This document shows positions 23,031 to 35,307 of a stretch of 64,000 bases of DNA, one piece after another. A program made the translations under genes and the position numbers. The stretch is taken from the NCBI GenBank assembly GCA_032622095.1, contig CP136064.1:170882310-170946309 (forward strand), written 5' to 3'. Position 1 is the first letter of the stretch. Every line of letters begins with the position of its first letter. Source of the stretch: Siphonodentalium dalli. Its lineage: Eukaryota; Mollusca; Scaphopoda; Gadilida; Siphonodentaliidae. The notes under the pieces are model-generated. The model ran no database searches and was not told the DNA's origin. It was given only the letters and a program-made list of their open reading frames with translations.

Positions 23031-26000
23031 ATTTTGTTCAGCATCAGAACAATTATTGATGGACTCTACCCTCTTGTCACAAGCCACTTTCTTTTGACCA
23101 CTAGCACAGTCAACATCATATGGTCGTTTCAAAGATATCCTACGGTCATGGCCCTCCAAAACGATAGAATCGGCAGTTGTCTATAAGTGAAATGTTGGCT
23201 AACGTATACAACAAATAGTTTAGAAATTACTACAGTTTGTAAAGAGTGTGTGATAATCAAAACACTCAACATTCAACACAGGGTGTATATTTTTTTTTCG
23301 GGAGAGTGATTCGTGGTGACACACTCAACACCAAACGCTTGATGAAGCTTTCCACACATATTCACCCGTGGGAGGGGCTTACGGTTGCTAGGATACAATG
23401 TATCAGAAATAGTTTATTTAGTTTATCAGTTTTTGCCATTATATTACAACTAGCAGAAACAGGCTCATTTGCGCACATTTTGATTAAAAATTTGTTTTGA
23501 TTAAAACAAATTAAAAAACATTGATTAAATTGTTTTTAATTCAATTTTATTTTTTATTTTTAGTTTCAACTATTAATTCTTCTGCACTTGTATTTATCTT
23601 TTCGCATGTCTGTCATCTGATAATATTTGCTGAACATCCCTCCATATGAACAATAAACCATTACAATGTATACTTTTATAGCTGAAGGGAGGATCCATTT
23701 GGTAAAGAAGCGCTGAATTTTATACATCATTGTTCGATCATCCTGCAGCATGCATTCTAAGTACATTTACTTACTGCATTATGAATTCTCAGTACTTGTA
23801 CTTCCAATCAGCATCATTCATAATGCCTCGGGAGTAGTAACACAAATTCTAGATCATGTCATGGTTTTGATAGCGAACCTTATAAAGTCGAAAAAAATAA
23901 CGCGGTGAATATATTTCTTAGTTATTACCCGTTCCTTAAGTATGTAGTTCACTGGAAGTGAAGAATACAATTCGAAATTGCACGATTTAAATAATTTGTG
24001 AGCGATTTTGCTTTGCGTCGCTTGCAATGATGGAATTTCTCCTGGGTAATTAATTCAATGTTTAATGCGATATCGACTCACAAAAGCAACAGAAAAGCAT
24101 GCAATCCACCCCTAATGTGAAGTAGATTTTGGTGGAATAAGTATTTTGGTGGAATAAGTATTAACACAGAAATATATTCCCTGTCGTGTTTGTTCTATGT
24201 TATAAAGTTCCATGTTTTAGAACATAAAAAAGTTCCCAGGTTTTTACTGGTGGAATATGATATCTGGAGTAGATATTAATGGCATGGTCTACATCATTTC
24301 CAAAATTCATTGATCAAAAATTAGTTCAATCATTAAAAAAGTAATCAAGTTGATGACCTTCAATGGTGTGCACAATTATGTGTAAAATATCAAAAATATG
24401 GTCTATAAGCCACAATGTAAATGTGTTAACCCTTTCTATATATATTAACTGGATTCTCCCTTCAGTTATACAATTATACATTGGAATGGTCTATTCATTC
24501 ATTTGGAGAGGTGTCCAGAGCAGACTCTACTGGCAGACAAATACGAAACGACAATATAGTCCAGGAGATCGGGAGGTAGTGTTGCTCATATTGACGGACA
24601 AGCTGCGACCATGTTATTTTTAATGTTTTAGGTATGGTAATGAAGAAAAATCATGATAGCAAGAACAAATTTGTAGCCTTCTTTGTTTTTTTTCGATTTT
24701 ATGGGCATTTTTCGACATTTTAAGCCCAAAATTTTCAATTTTTTTTCAATGTGTAAAGATTTCATTTTAGTATGATTTTGGTGATTAAGTTGAATAGTAA
24801 TTGTGTTAATAATGTTAAATAACTAATTGTGCTAAAATATTGAAGAATTTAAATGTTTTTGTTTAAATTTTTTACCATTTTTTAAAACTGTTTTACGCAA
24901 AATCGTCCAAATTGCAACCATTTCATCTTAGTATGATTTTAAGGTTAAAATTCACCATAATTATTTTAATATTGTTAAATAATTTACAACTTGGCTTCTA
25001 CAATGTTTTTAAATGGATTTAAGAAGGTTTCTACTTGTTTTCTAAGTTGAGGGGGGTCTAATTCAAATCCAATTAAACATTGTACTGTTCAAAATTAGAT
25101 AAATTTATTAAGGCATATGGTAGATATACGTAACTAGTTTCCAAAACGATACATATGCCTTTCTATCCTGTGCACGTTATGCACGCGAGTCGGATTTTAC
25201 AAATTAAATTATGATGAAAAACCCTGAATTTTGGGTGTGGTCACATTTGTGGTCATAATATTCCGATTAGAGAGTGGATGGACATGCGGCATGCGACACT
25301 ATGCAGTATATATGTATATAACAAGCATGACATGATACATTAGTATCTTTCTACTAAACTGTGCTTCCAGAGTTATCAGGAATCGAGTATCGGTGTTATT
25401 TCTTACCCCCCCCCCAAATGGTCAATTTAAAACGGGGTATGTGGGTCAAAGGACCACTGGGAGATAATAGGATGTCCAATGACTTCTATATTTCTATCGT
25501 ATCACCGTAAAGCTTTTTTTTGTAAAATTGGCGCAGTTTACATGATCAAAGTTCGATTTTCTTTACAATTATATGTTACAGGCAACTAATTATATAGAGT
25601 TACGCTTCTTGAAACTCGACTCAGCATAACAAAACAATCTGGCTGCTGATTGGTTGATTATCATTGAGGGAAATATCCCTAATCGGGAACAGAAAATCAT
25701 AGCCTACGTAAATATGGCGATCTGGTATGTTTAGATGTTCAGGAAGAGCCTGGTGGTATCTAGAAGTTACGGAAGGGGTCTGGGTATGTTTATCCTGCTG
25801 ATTTTTGTGCAGTAAATGGGGTAGTTGTGGAAATGCAAGACTATCGTTTGAAAAAAATACCGAAAATGGCGCGTTTGTTGTCACATACTGGTGCAGCGGA
25901 TGACGTGCTAAGGGAAAATTGACCACTTGAAGTTCAAATAGGCTTAACCCATAGTCGGCGGGACTTTTAGTTAACACTGTCGCCTATGGAAAATAATTAG

Positions 26001-26190
26001 GTGTTTGTAACCTATAGATACGAAGCTTCGGTACATTAATTATTATTTATATATTACTATATTTAAATCAGATTTATGCATACAGACGACATCGAAACAA
26101 AAACATGAATGTACCGATTATTCGTGACATTCAAGTTAAATGTTCAATAATAGAAAATTATACTGTGACTGGTTCATTCAACATGAAGTT
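23031..26190. other. Gene-free stretch with a 58-bp dispersed motif
   Basis: No gene is supported. A motif running TCCCTTCAG..ATTATACATTG..AATGGT occurs in reverse at 23640-23699 and forward at 24451-24508, with a third copy in reverse at about 28855-28907. A 118-codon open frame on the minus strand at 25621-25977 has no domain that I recognise. A C run lies at 25407-25415. CGAAGCTTCGG near 26021 anticipates the satellite that follows. Confidence 0.5.
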
Positions 26191-26195
26191 AGTCA

Positions 26196-27262
26196 AGGTG
26201 TATCTTTATTAATAACAGTATACAGTACTATCAAAATCAGAAGAAACATGTGACCCTGGGTACTTATCTCCCAGTGCTGTGGCAAAAAAAAAATTGACAA
26301 TGCATTCTTAAACCCAAACCTGTGGCGGTTTTTCATCCAATGCACCGAAGCTTCGTGCCATGTACCGAAGCTTCGTGACGTGTCAGAACTCCAGGACATC
26401 ATATTGTAACGGTAACAAACGTTGAATGGTCACCAGAAACCCGGATATTAATAATTTCAGATCATAATTAGCATCGCATTATATATTAACCCATCGAGGA
26501 ATATGTCATAATGACACACTATATTACACCTACTATATAACTGCCCCCTCCCTGACACAGGGCTACATATAAGAAGTTTATCGATGTCTACTTAATGAGA
26601 GTATACAGTTCCGTCAAAATCTGACCGAAAATGTGACCTCGCATCGTTAACCCCAATCTGTGGCGATTTTTCATACAATTTACCGAAGCTTCGTGACACG
26701 TACCGTCAAATGGCATCAAACTTTGAATGGTCACCATAAACTTTGATATCAGTCATTTCAGATTGTAATTATCATGGAATTATATATTAAACCATGGTGT
26801 AATTATGTCAAAATGACACACTATATTACATCCACCCTATATAATTGCTTCCTCCCTGACACAGTGCTACATACAAGAAGTGTATCCATGTCTACTTAAT
26901 GAGAGCATATAGTTCTCTCGAAATCTGGCGAAAAATGTGACCTTGCATCATTAACCCCAAATATGTGGCGGTTTTTCATCCTATGTACCGAAGCTTCGTG
27001 ACATGTACCGAAGCTTGGTGACGTGTCAGAACTTCTAAAATATACCCCATCGGGACATCAAATGGTATCAAACGTTGAATGGTCACCAGAGATCTCGATA
27101 TTAGTCATTTCAGACCATAATAACATAGCATTATATATTAACCCATCGAGAAATATGTCAAAATGACACACTATATTACACCCACCCCTATATAACTGCG
27201 TCCTCCCTGACACAGGCTGCATATAAAAAGTTTATCCATGTCTACTTAATGAGAGTATAGAG
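26196..27262. repeat. Three tandem ~300-390-bp units with CGAAGCTTCG palindromes
   Basis: Each unit carries ACCGAAGCTTCGTGAC, a TGAATGGTCACCA segment, TGACACACTATATTACA and CTCCCTGACACAG, ending in CTACTTAATGAGAG. Unit boundaries lie near 26590 and 26895. The palindrome CGAAGCTTCG is doubled in unit 1, single in unit 2, and once intact plus once mutated in unit 3. Confidence 0.85.
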
Positions 27263-27589
27263 TTCTGTCAAAATCGGGAGAACAATTTGGTCTATAAATC
27301 CCGTAGTGTGACACATTTAATATAGACCAAAACAATAAACACCTTTCAACCCAAAGATAGTTACATTTTAATTGCAAAAATGGTCTAAACATGAAAAGTT
27401 TTTGAGAGAAAAGTCCAATATTTTTGGTGATGTCAGTGGTGACAATAGTAACAATTAACCATGGCACATCAGACATGTTAGTATTCAATGTATAGAAGGC
27501 AGAATAGCCAATTTTGTACATCATCCACAACTTGTAATCGATTGCAGAACACGCTGGGGCAATATTTATCATTTTCCATATTTTGGCAG

Positions 27590-28300
27590 CCATTTTGGCA
27601 GCCATTTTGAGCCAAAGTAAGAATTTTGGTTCCAGTGAGTTGGAATATTCATAGGTATAATCATATGCATCACTTACATTACAAAGTTCTGTTCATTTCT
27701 TGTTAAAATATGAATATAATCCCAATTGTGATTTTTTTGTGAAATTTTATACTGCGTTCTGTAAATTCGAGTTTTTGAGGGAACGGAAGGGGCTAGGAAC
27801 CCAAAAAGTGCATATTTAATTGCCCCAATGATCAGTTACACAAAATACAAAATAAAGTTGCATTACTCAACCAGTTCCAAACAGCATGAATCGATCTAGA
27901 AGATATTTGTAAAAAACAAGTCATATTTTCAACTTCCGGCGGCCATATTGGTGGCCATCTTGGATGGTGAGTTTCAATTTTGCACCAAAAAAGTGACATT
28001 ATGTCTTAGCTTCACGAAAATATATACATTTGTATACAGTTTACAAGATTTTCACCGCTATAATTTGCATAAAACTGACTTAGGGTCTGGTCTGAAAAAA
28101 CGGCGGCCATGATGGACGCCATTTTGTCTGGAGTCTATACGGCCACTTTTTTTTCTTGCTAACATTGCTTAAAAGTTGAAGGACATAATAAGGAACAAAA
28201 TGAGTTGGGAGAAGTTAAGTCCCAGGGGGTGCAAGGATACCCATATTAGCTCCCGGACTATATGACGTCGCCGGAAAATTCTTTCATTTTCGGTCATCGG
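27590..28300 (+). repeat. Dispersed repeat rich in GGCCATNTTGGNNGCC words
   Basis: GGCAGCCATTTTGGCAGCC, GGCGGCCATATTGGTGGCC and GGCGGCCATGATGGACGCC occur within 700 bp. Bases 27950-28260 correspond to the reverse complement of about 30930-31300 (order of words: CCATCTTG, TTAGCTTCAC, GTATAC, GGCCACTTT, GTTGAAGGAC). No gene is visible. Confidence 0.65.
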
Positions 28301-29215
28301 GTAGGTCAACCAAAACACATTTTTCGCCAATTAAGCTACAAATTCACCACTGCTATCATGGATTTTCGTAATCTACATATATTTTACTACAATATTAGAC
28401 CGGATAGCACTTGTCCGTCAAAATGAGCAACATTTGTTATTTCTTGGGGTCGATCTCCTGGACTAATACAAGTGCGGAAGGATTCCTAATAATTGGTGGG
28501 AAATATTTGGATAAAACGTCCATAGGACGTTTGTTGAACTTGTTATCTGAACATTTCCAAAGGGAACTACTCGTCAACGAGTAGTTATTAACGAAATAGT
28601 TAACCGGACAGGTGTGTTCTATTAAAGTGCGTTCAGTATAACATCACATGGTAATTATTTTAACAGAAAGATCGACATTTATAATATATGATATAAACCC
28701 CTTTCTATACTAAACATGATTAGTTTCCTCATGAATATATAGATTGTTTTGTTGAACTTATTTTCTGAGCACCACCAATTAATATGAATCATTCTGCCCG
28801 TGTATTATCTGTTTTCTGTCTGTCGTCTGTTTTTATTATCTGAACTCACTCAAATTGAATAATAGATTATTCCAATGTATAATTTTATAACTGAATGGGT
28901 TAATCCATTTAATATATAAATGGTTAACTAGCATAACATATTACCTATGAGTTATGCGATTCTATCCAAAGGTATTGAATCTTTGCATATGACTATTCGG
29001 CACACATACGGTCACCGTAACGGTTATGGACGTTATCGGCGCTTGCTGTGGAATGGAATTCGAAATGCGTGCCATATCATGATAATTCAGTTTGGGTTTT
29101 CGTCCGCCCAAGATGCTACTAACTGCGACATGCGAGTGAAGTCGTTTTAAATAGGAAGCAATAGATGATTTATGCACCGTTTCATCTATACACATTGGCA
29201 TTGTGACAACAGTGG
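28301..29215. other. Gene-free stretch
   Basis: I see no gene or named repeat apart from the third copy of the 58-bp motif at about 28855-28907. Short open frames on both strands at 28947-29267 lack domains. Confidence 0.4.
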
Positions 29216-29219
29216 ATAT

Positions 29220-29790
29220 TTCAATTTCTGGACACCAGTCTGGCCGCCACCTTGGCGTGAGTATCAATTGACCAACTCAAATTATACTTCATATCAATGT
29301 TCCCTACCCACATGTAAATGTGGAATTCACGTAACAATAACACCCATCGTAAGAAAGTAAAGGAATATGAACGTGTTTTCAAATTTAGGTAACCATTTTA
29401 GCCACCATCTTGTAATTGGGCAGCTCTTTCTTGGAGGGGATGTAGGATAGTTACTTCGCATCAGTATTCCAAACTCAACTGGAAGTATGGATAGAATTGT
29501 CATAATAACGCCCACTGGTGATAAAATGGGGGATTTTCGGTGATTCTTTTCGAATGGTGTGTGCCATTTTGGATGCCATCTTGGATCGGGGGGGGTGGGC
29601 TTTTTCTTGGATGAGATATAAGGAAAGTACTTCGCCTCAACTACTACCAACTCAAAACAGTAAGTCTGAATGGAGTTGTCGTGATAATATCGCTCACTGA
29701 TGTGAAAATTAGCGATTTTATGTGATTTTTCTATTTCTGATCGCTTTCTTGTCCGCGGCAGACAGTCCGCCATCTTGGATTTGGGTGAAT
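29220..29790. repeat. ~180-bp tandem repeats with CCATCTTG and GTNATAATANC words
   Basis: Three or four units each contain a CCATTTTgg..GCCATCTTG word, a run such as TTTTTCTTGGA(G/T)GAGAT, a CAACTC word and a GTCATAATAACGCCCACTG-type end (near 29515, 29690 and 29865). Open frames here follow the repeat. Confidence 0.6.
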
Positions 29791-30039
29791 ATTCCTCAAC
29801 TCAAGTATAATAGGGATTCTGGCCCGGGTAAATAGTACACACACATGCATGATTGGATTTATAATATCAATAACACCCACTGATTCGAAACATATGCATT
29901 ACTTGATTTGCGTCGATTCGGCTTTGATCGGATCATATACCGGCATATTGAAAAAAACGTGCTATCAGGCTAATTATCCGGACAGGATTGCATATTATAA
30001 TCTCAACGTGTGCGTACATGACTCTTCTATAAAGATTAG

Positions 30040-30270
30040 TGTATAACATCACGCCAAGATGTTATACACGGCGACATCGTGTCCAGCGGTACGCTGTCGG
30101 ATCGGGAGCCGACATAAATGGCTGACCCGTGTACATGGGTGACTATGTGCACGTTAAAGAACACGACTGTAGGTTAGAGTAGCCCACCAATGCACCGACC
30201 ACAGTCGAGACCTGGACCCTGTCTGTAATGCCCGAAAAGGGAGTTGACAGGTAATTCTAGATAGATAGAT
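30040..30270 (+). repeat. SINE-like repeat with (TAGA)n tail
   Basis: The segment carries GGATCGGGAGCCGACATAAA, GTGCACGTTAAAGAACAC and a tail of TAGATAGATAGATAGA. The GCACGTTAAAGAAC block is common in invertebrate short retroposons; the family assignment is from memory and uncertain. A and B boxes are not clear. Confidence 0.45.
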
Positions 30271-30422
30271 AGATGTCCATGTTTTCCTACAGAGACAATC
30301 GATAAGTGGCGTAATGTCGAATAATACAATAATGCCTTTGAATTTACCTAAAATTGCAATTACAGCATTACCCTGTTCAACTTGGCAACGATTTTAACTG
30401 ACAACAACACAAATGTAGTAAC

Positions 30423-30899
30423 TTAAAGGTACTCAACCCGATAAAACTCCTCTCAATTACTATTTCAATGGCTTCGGGGGTCAAAAATATTTGATTCGAG
30501 TCGAGGAAGTCACCCATCAAAGCTCAGATTTGTTAGATATCGATTTTAGAAATCTATTATTTTTCATTATCGGGAATACTATCTGGCCCAGAACTCAGTC
30601 AAAATTGCGTTAAAATTACCACTTGATTTTAGAGTTATTCATCCTTGTCTGTTTGAATAGATTTGGAGTACACATCCAGAGCAGATTACGGCAGTTATTA
30701 GTACTCATCTCGAGAACATAACAAATTTGAAAAATCAATATCTAATAACTCTGAGCTTTGTTTGATGGGTTCCTCGACTCGAATCAAATATTTTTTACCC
30801 CCAAAGCCAAAGAAATAGTAATATAGGACTCTCTGATCGGATTGTTGTTGTTGGAATCTGTTGAGATGGGGACCCTCTTTACGGGTTGAGTACCTTTAA
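30423..30899. mobile_element. TTAA foldback MITE, copy 1
   Basis: TTAA at both ends, with TIRs reading TTAAAGGTACTCAA. The halves are mirror images through GAGTCGAGGAA, CTCAGA and ATTTTAGAGTTATCC. It shares the design and most of its sequence with the copies at 38517, 49664 and 50003. It is non-coding. Confidence 0.85.
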
Positions 30900-30929
30900 A
30901 CACACTTATTTTCTTCCTTGTTATGTCCC

Positions 30930-31305
30930 TCAACTTTTTAAATCAATGTTAGTAGGGTACACCAGTGGTCATGCAGTCACCAGACAAGATGGCGTCCAAC
31001 ATGACCGCCGTTTTTAGACAAGGTATTAAGTCAGTATGATGTAAAATATATGTAGAAAATATTGTCAAATGTATACAAATGTATAATATTTATGTGAAGC
31101 TAAGACACTATGCCACCGTGTGTGGCAAAATGGAACTCCTCGTCCGAGATGACAGCCAAAATGGCCGCTAATATCTTCCAGATCAGTCATTTTGACTGAT
31201 GTTTACACGGCCACTATATTTCGTGCCTAAAGTTGAGGGACTTAATAACGCAGAGATTGAGTTAAGTTCTGGTGGGGTTGTAGGGGTACCCTATCAGGTC
31301 CCGAC
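30930..31305 (-). repeat. Inverted partner of the 27.95-28.26 kb repeat
   Basis: The segment carries CAAGATGGCG, AAAATGGCCGC and GTTGAGGGACTTAATAA in the reverse order of the 27950-28260 copy. The two lie about 3 kb apart in opposite orientation and could be arms of one element or independent copies. Confidence 0.55.
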
Positions 31306-31567
31306 TGACGTGTAATATCTGATTGCCAGTAACCATAGTTAACGCGTTATGTCAATCTCTCTGTATGTTTTGTTCTATAGTCATACTATATATATAATTT
31401 TGACATTGTGACAATGACTAACCTATACATTTGTTAGCTTTTAACTAACTTCTCAGAACAATAACAGTCGTTATTACTGGAAATGATAGTTGTCATGCAG
31501 CATTGCTCACAGCTTATATACCTCTATCTTATTGTATGATAACTGTTTATTGTCTGTCTGCTTACAG

Positions 31568-32140
31568 GCAATTCAGCGGCACCATTGCGATCTGTGTACG
31601 AAATCTTTTGCACAGAAGAAGCATCTTCGGAGACACTTTCAACTACACCTTGGAATCACCCACGACTGTTCTGTTTGCGGCCGCAAGTTCGGCAGGAGGG
31701 ACCACATGCTTGTACACAAACGCCGATTGCACAACACTGTAAGATCTACAACACATGGATATACGGAAGGAATATTGGATCCCCGAACCAAGATTAACCA
31801 GAAACGCTTGCAACCTGATTTGTGTGTAGTTAAACCGGACCGGATCGTCGCAGCAAATTCGCAGGCATACATGGCAGTGAGTGAAAGTCACATTGCCAGG
31901 GATCCTAGACGACCGGAAATATATACAGGTTGTGATCGGGACTACTCTCCAGGTAAGATTGTTTCTACCGGAGACAGACACGTATTTCCTGTGATCCCGA
32001 TGACTGTCTCCGACCCGCACCAAGAGGAAGAGCGTACAGATTATTCACAGGATTATATCCGGCCAACTGAACACATCGGCATTATTCAAGCAGTCGTAAC
32101 GACAGCAGGTATCGCCACTATACCGCCGCACCCTCAATAA
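31568..32140 (+). CDS. C2H2 zinc-finger protein, terminal exon
   Basis: The exon starts after a strong 3' splice site (pyrimidine-rich tract, then CTGCTTACAG ending at 31567) and is open in one frame to TAA at 32138-32140, about 190 codons. Two adjacent C2H2 fingers lie in the first 45 codons: C-x2-C-x12-H-x3-H, then C-x2-C-x12-H-x4-H, separated by a linker that is not the TGEKP consensus. A basic HKRRLH closes the second finger. The following 140 residues are low in recognisable structure. Tandem C2H2 fingers in a last exon are usual for sequence-specific DNA-binding factors, including BTB-ZF proteins, but no BTB or other N-terminal domain is visible in this window, so earlier exons must lie to the left or be missing. 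AATAAA occurs at 32570 and 32627. A retrocopy is unlikely because the acceptor site is intact. The open frame continues upstream to 31490, but I prefer the exon reading. Confidence 0.7.
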   Translation, partial: AIQRHHCDLCTKSFAQKKHLRRHFQLHLGITHDCSVCGRKFGRRDHMLVHKRRLHNTVRSTTHGYTEGILDPRTKINQKRLQPDLCVVKPDRIVAANSQAYMAVSESHIARDPRRPEIYTGCDRDYSPGKIVSTGDRHVFPVIPMTVSDPHQEEERTDYSQDYIRPTEHIGIIQAVVTTAGIATIPPHPQ

Positions 32141-32640
32141 TATCACAGAGGCAACCCAAGCCTAATGGACCTATCCGTGCGTACCGCCCACCAATAGGCT
32201 ACATGGTTACTGTTACTAAGCACTACAAGCCATCTCAATATCGCTACATATTCATTACTAAAATGGCGTCCGATGAGAACAGACTGTGTTGTTAAACGCC
32301 ATGTAACACGATAATATAGCTTCTTTATGAGTTTCACGATTTTCAAGATACCTATGTGTGTATATATGCATCTTGTAAAAGTGACTGTCGTTAGATATAA
32401 ACAAAAATAGAACCAGATTTAAACAAAAAACCAGGTGTGATTGTTAGGCCATTTCCGATAACCAACAAAGATCGATGTTTACGTTGAATCAAACTGTGTA
32501 AATGAAGCCATTATATATCAAATAGCAAATTTAATATCGAAGCTATGCTAATAGTTCAGACCTTGATGAAATAAACAAAACGGAGGTGTACATGTGGTAA
32601 ATAATCTATAATCCCTCTTTTGTCGAAATAAATATAACGA
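32141..32640 (+). other. Probable 3' UTR of the zinc-finger exon
   Basis: AT-rich sequence follows the stop codon. Candidate polyadenylation signals AATAAA lie at 32570-32575 and 32627-32632. No other gene is visible. Confidence 0.4.
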
Positions 32641-32949
32641 TATCAGTTTCCCATACCTCGGGCGTCCTGCATGAGCCCCGGTGACATCAGACCGGATGCA
32701 AAACATTATCAAATAATGGTCTTTTAAAATTCCACATCCTATTTTGCCGTCACTAAAGTACATTAAAGAAAACGTCGACTATCATGGAGTCAGTTACATG
32801 TTGCCATGTGGCAACAATGGCACAATGTGAACTCGTTCGGTGAAGGTTGCGTGTATACACCGCGAAGCACGTGCAATGTGTGAAATTTCGTGTAATTCTC
32901 TTGAAAAACATCTGTTGATTCTCGTTTACACGTACATTGTCCCACTAAT

Positions 32950-33009
32950 ATGGAGGACGCTTTAGATTCTCAAATGGATTCAGTAAAACGTTCGCAGAAG
33001 ATCATACAG
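32950..33009 (+). CDS. Possible first coding exon of an unidentified gene
   Basis: An ATG at 32950 opens twenty acidic/basic codons (MEDALDSQMDSVKRSQKIIQ) that run exactly into CAG|GTTAGT at 33009/33010, a good 5' splice donor. The sequence upstream (32800-32949) is less AT-rich than its surroundings, with scattered CpGs, as a promoter or 5' UTR might be. I found no second exon before the repeat-dense region to the right, so the protein cannot be named. If the donor is not used, translation would run on to a stop near 33133. This is a plausible prediction only. Confidence 0.35.
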
Positions 33010-33134
33010 GTTAGTGTGAATAGCAGACAATATTACCACGGTGTTACAACAGCAACACATGTATACATTTATACTCGCGGCACAATTAATATTCATAACG
33101 CATCATCGATCGGGACTACTATTTTCACGTTTTA

Positions 33135-33630
33135 GTTTGAAATCTGTTATATTAATATTGGAATTTAAATAACATTAGGATCCGAGTGTGGTCGTTGGCA
33201 TTGTATAATCCAGCGTAAACATATGTCTTAGTTACTTTTTTATTTAGGAAACCGAACTAAAACATGTGAATAAATACCGTTCGTCAACCGGACATGTTCC
33301 CCATGTACATTTCAACACCATTGTAGCTTTTTAACACATATTTTGCTCTCGTGTTCGTAAATTTCCTATGGCTTACAATGGTTGTTAAGGAGCCGCTTGT
33401 GGTGTCTTTCATATCACTAGTCAGGCACATGTCGCTTCGGCGATTAAGCTATCGGCTCATTGGCTATAATTGAAATTGGGGCGGTACCTACGGATAGGTC
33501 CATTTGGGGCACGTCTGCTTTGTTATTTAGCACCGGGAAACGTTGAATAATCTGATTACATTCCACAGATACATGTTACTTATTGACATTATAGACACGC
33601 TTTGTAATTTACCTACACACTCTCAGAAGT
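33135..33630. other. Gene-free stretch
   Basis: I see no gene, RNA or recognisable repeat. Confidence 0.4.
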
Positions 33631-33634
33631 AAAC

Positions 33635-34075
33635 GGCACTAAATGGTTCTTCATAGGTTTTTCATTTGTCCACCAGGCAGAACCAAAGTTAAGAACCACT
33701 GTGGTTCTTCGGGTTATGAAGAACCAACTGGTTCTTCCTGACCTCTTCATCAACAACCATTTGGTTTCTCAATGTGAGATTAGGTTCCGATTTGGTTATT
33801 CAGCGAAGAACCAAATGTGGCAAAAATTGGTTCTTAGTGGAAAATAATGGTTCTTCATTTTTTTATTTGAAGAACCAAAATTGGTTTTTGATTTTTGTCC
33901 ACCAGGCGGAACCATATGGTTCTTCACATAATATTCTCTGGTTCTTCACTTGGAACCATGGGAACTTGACTGGTTTTTTACAGAGCCATTTGGTTCTTTA
34001 CCAAGAACCACCAGATTCGTTCATACTAACCAAGAACCACTGGTTCTCAACAATGAAGAACCAATCTCAAATATC
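33635..34075. repeat. GGTTCTTC / GAAGAACC word array 3
   Basis: AGAACCA and TGGTTCTT words recur about twenty times on both strands. TTTGTCCACCAGGCAGAACC (33659) and TTTGTCCACCAGGCGGAACC (33893) match the phrase in array 1. The 126-codon frame 33774-34154 is repeat-driven. Confidence 0.85.
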
Positions 34076-34735
34076 ACCCTCTTTTGATGACAGGAATGCT
34101 AGATGTAATAACTGTCTTTATTCTTTATTGAGAAAACTTATTTCCATAAAGTAGAAATGAACAGAAAACAAATGCATTCAACTTGAGCCTCACATATACA
34201 ATCCAAAAATAGATCATGCAATAGTAAGGTTTATTTTCGTTTTTATTGTCTCAGAATAACAAGCAGAGAGCTGGAGGCTCATGATTGAGTGAAAATATAT
34301 TTCATTGCCAGACATCATGCTATAAGATATCAAGTCAATTTAACAGAAACATTAATGTCATTTCAGACATCAGGAAATAGATTTGACTAAAGATGGATGC
34401 AAATCTATCACAGTATCCTCTCCCTTATGTTTTCAGTCCAGTGGAATATTAATATACCCCAAAAAATGAGTTATTAGGAATCAAAATGCAAACAATATCA
34501 TAAATCTTGTGTAGAAGGATCAATAGGTTTTCTGATTGTTTTGCAACTCACAATAATATTGTGGAGACCAATCTATTTTTGTTTGCATATATGGAACAAC
34601 TCGCAGTTGTATTAAAGCAAAATAAGCAATTTTATTAACAAACAAGACAGTCGCAAACTGTGGGGTAGCTCACCAAACTGCAGAGACTGATAAGACTGGG
34701 ACTCTGGAGACCACAACAGTCAGAACTTTTCATAA
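34076..34735. other. Gene-free stretch
   Basis: No supported gene or repeat. Confidence 0.4.
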
Positions 34736-34739
34736 TCAC

Positions 34740-35295
34740 TTTAAAGGGATCCTCCATACTATATGTAAGCTAAATTGTCCAACCTCTCTTGAGAAGACAT
34801 TTTAAGTATTACTATAGATACATAGAGTTATGTCCCCGGTCCTACCCTATTTAACCTGGTGACCCCATCTATTGAATCCCAGACACCAAAGAACCCTTCA
34901 TACTAAATATCAGTAAAATAAACCTGATGGTCCGTGTGAAGGAAACATATTAAGAGGGAAACTGTCCTTTGCTTGGCCCCTATTTGACCAGGTGACCCCA
35001 TTTGAACAAATCTGAACTACAGTCACCAAAGGACCCTTCATACCAAATATGAACCCATTCAACCTGATGGTACATGAGAAGTCGTTTTTGAGAATTACTA
35101 TGGATGGCAAGAGTTATGGCCCTGGCTTCACAACCATTTGACAGAGTCACCTCATTTGAACAAATCTGAATGTGAGTCACCTAGGGAACATCCACAGCAA
35201 ATATGAACCCATTCAGTCTTATGATCTAGAGAAGATGTTCAAAGAATTGTTGACAGATGGATGGACTGACAGACAGATGAACAGGTTACAGATGA
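34740..35295 (+). repeat. ~130-160-bp tandem repeats ending in GACAGATGGATGG
   Basis: Three units carry CCTTCATAC(T/C)AAATAT or a close variant, and the first two add AACCTGATGGT. Units begin near 34860, 34992 and 35150. The array ends in GACAGATGGATGGACTGACA, the microsatellite type shared with the 39.2, 40.2 and 15.4 kb arrays. Confidence 0.75.
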
Positions 35296-35307
35296 GAAGT
35301 GATGATT

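Noticed and set aside
25621-25977. 118-codon frame on the minus strand
   Set aside because: No domain, no splice or promoter context and no neighbours; not enough to call a gene.
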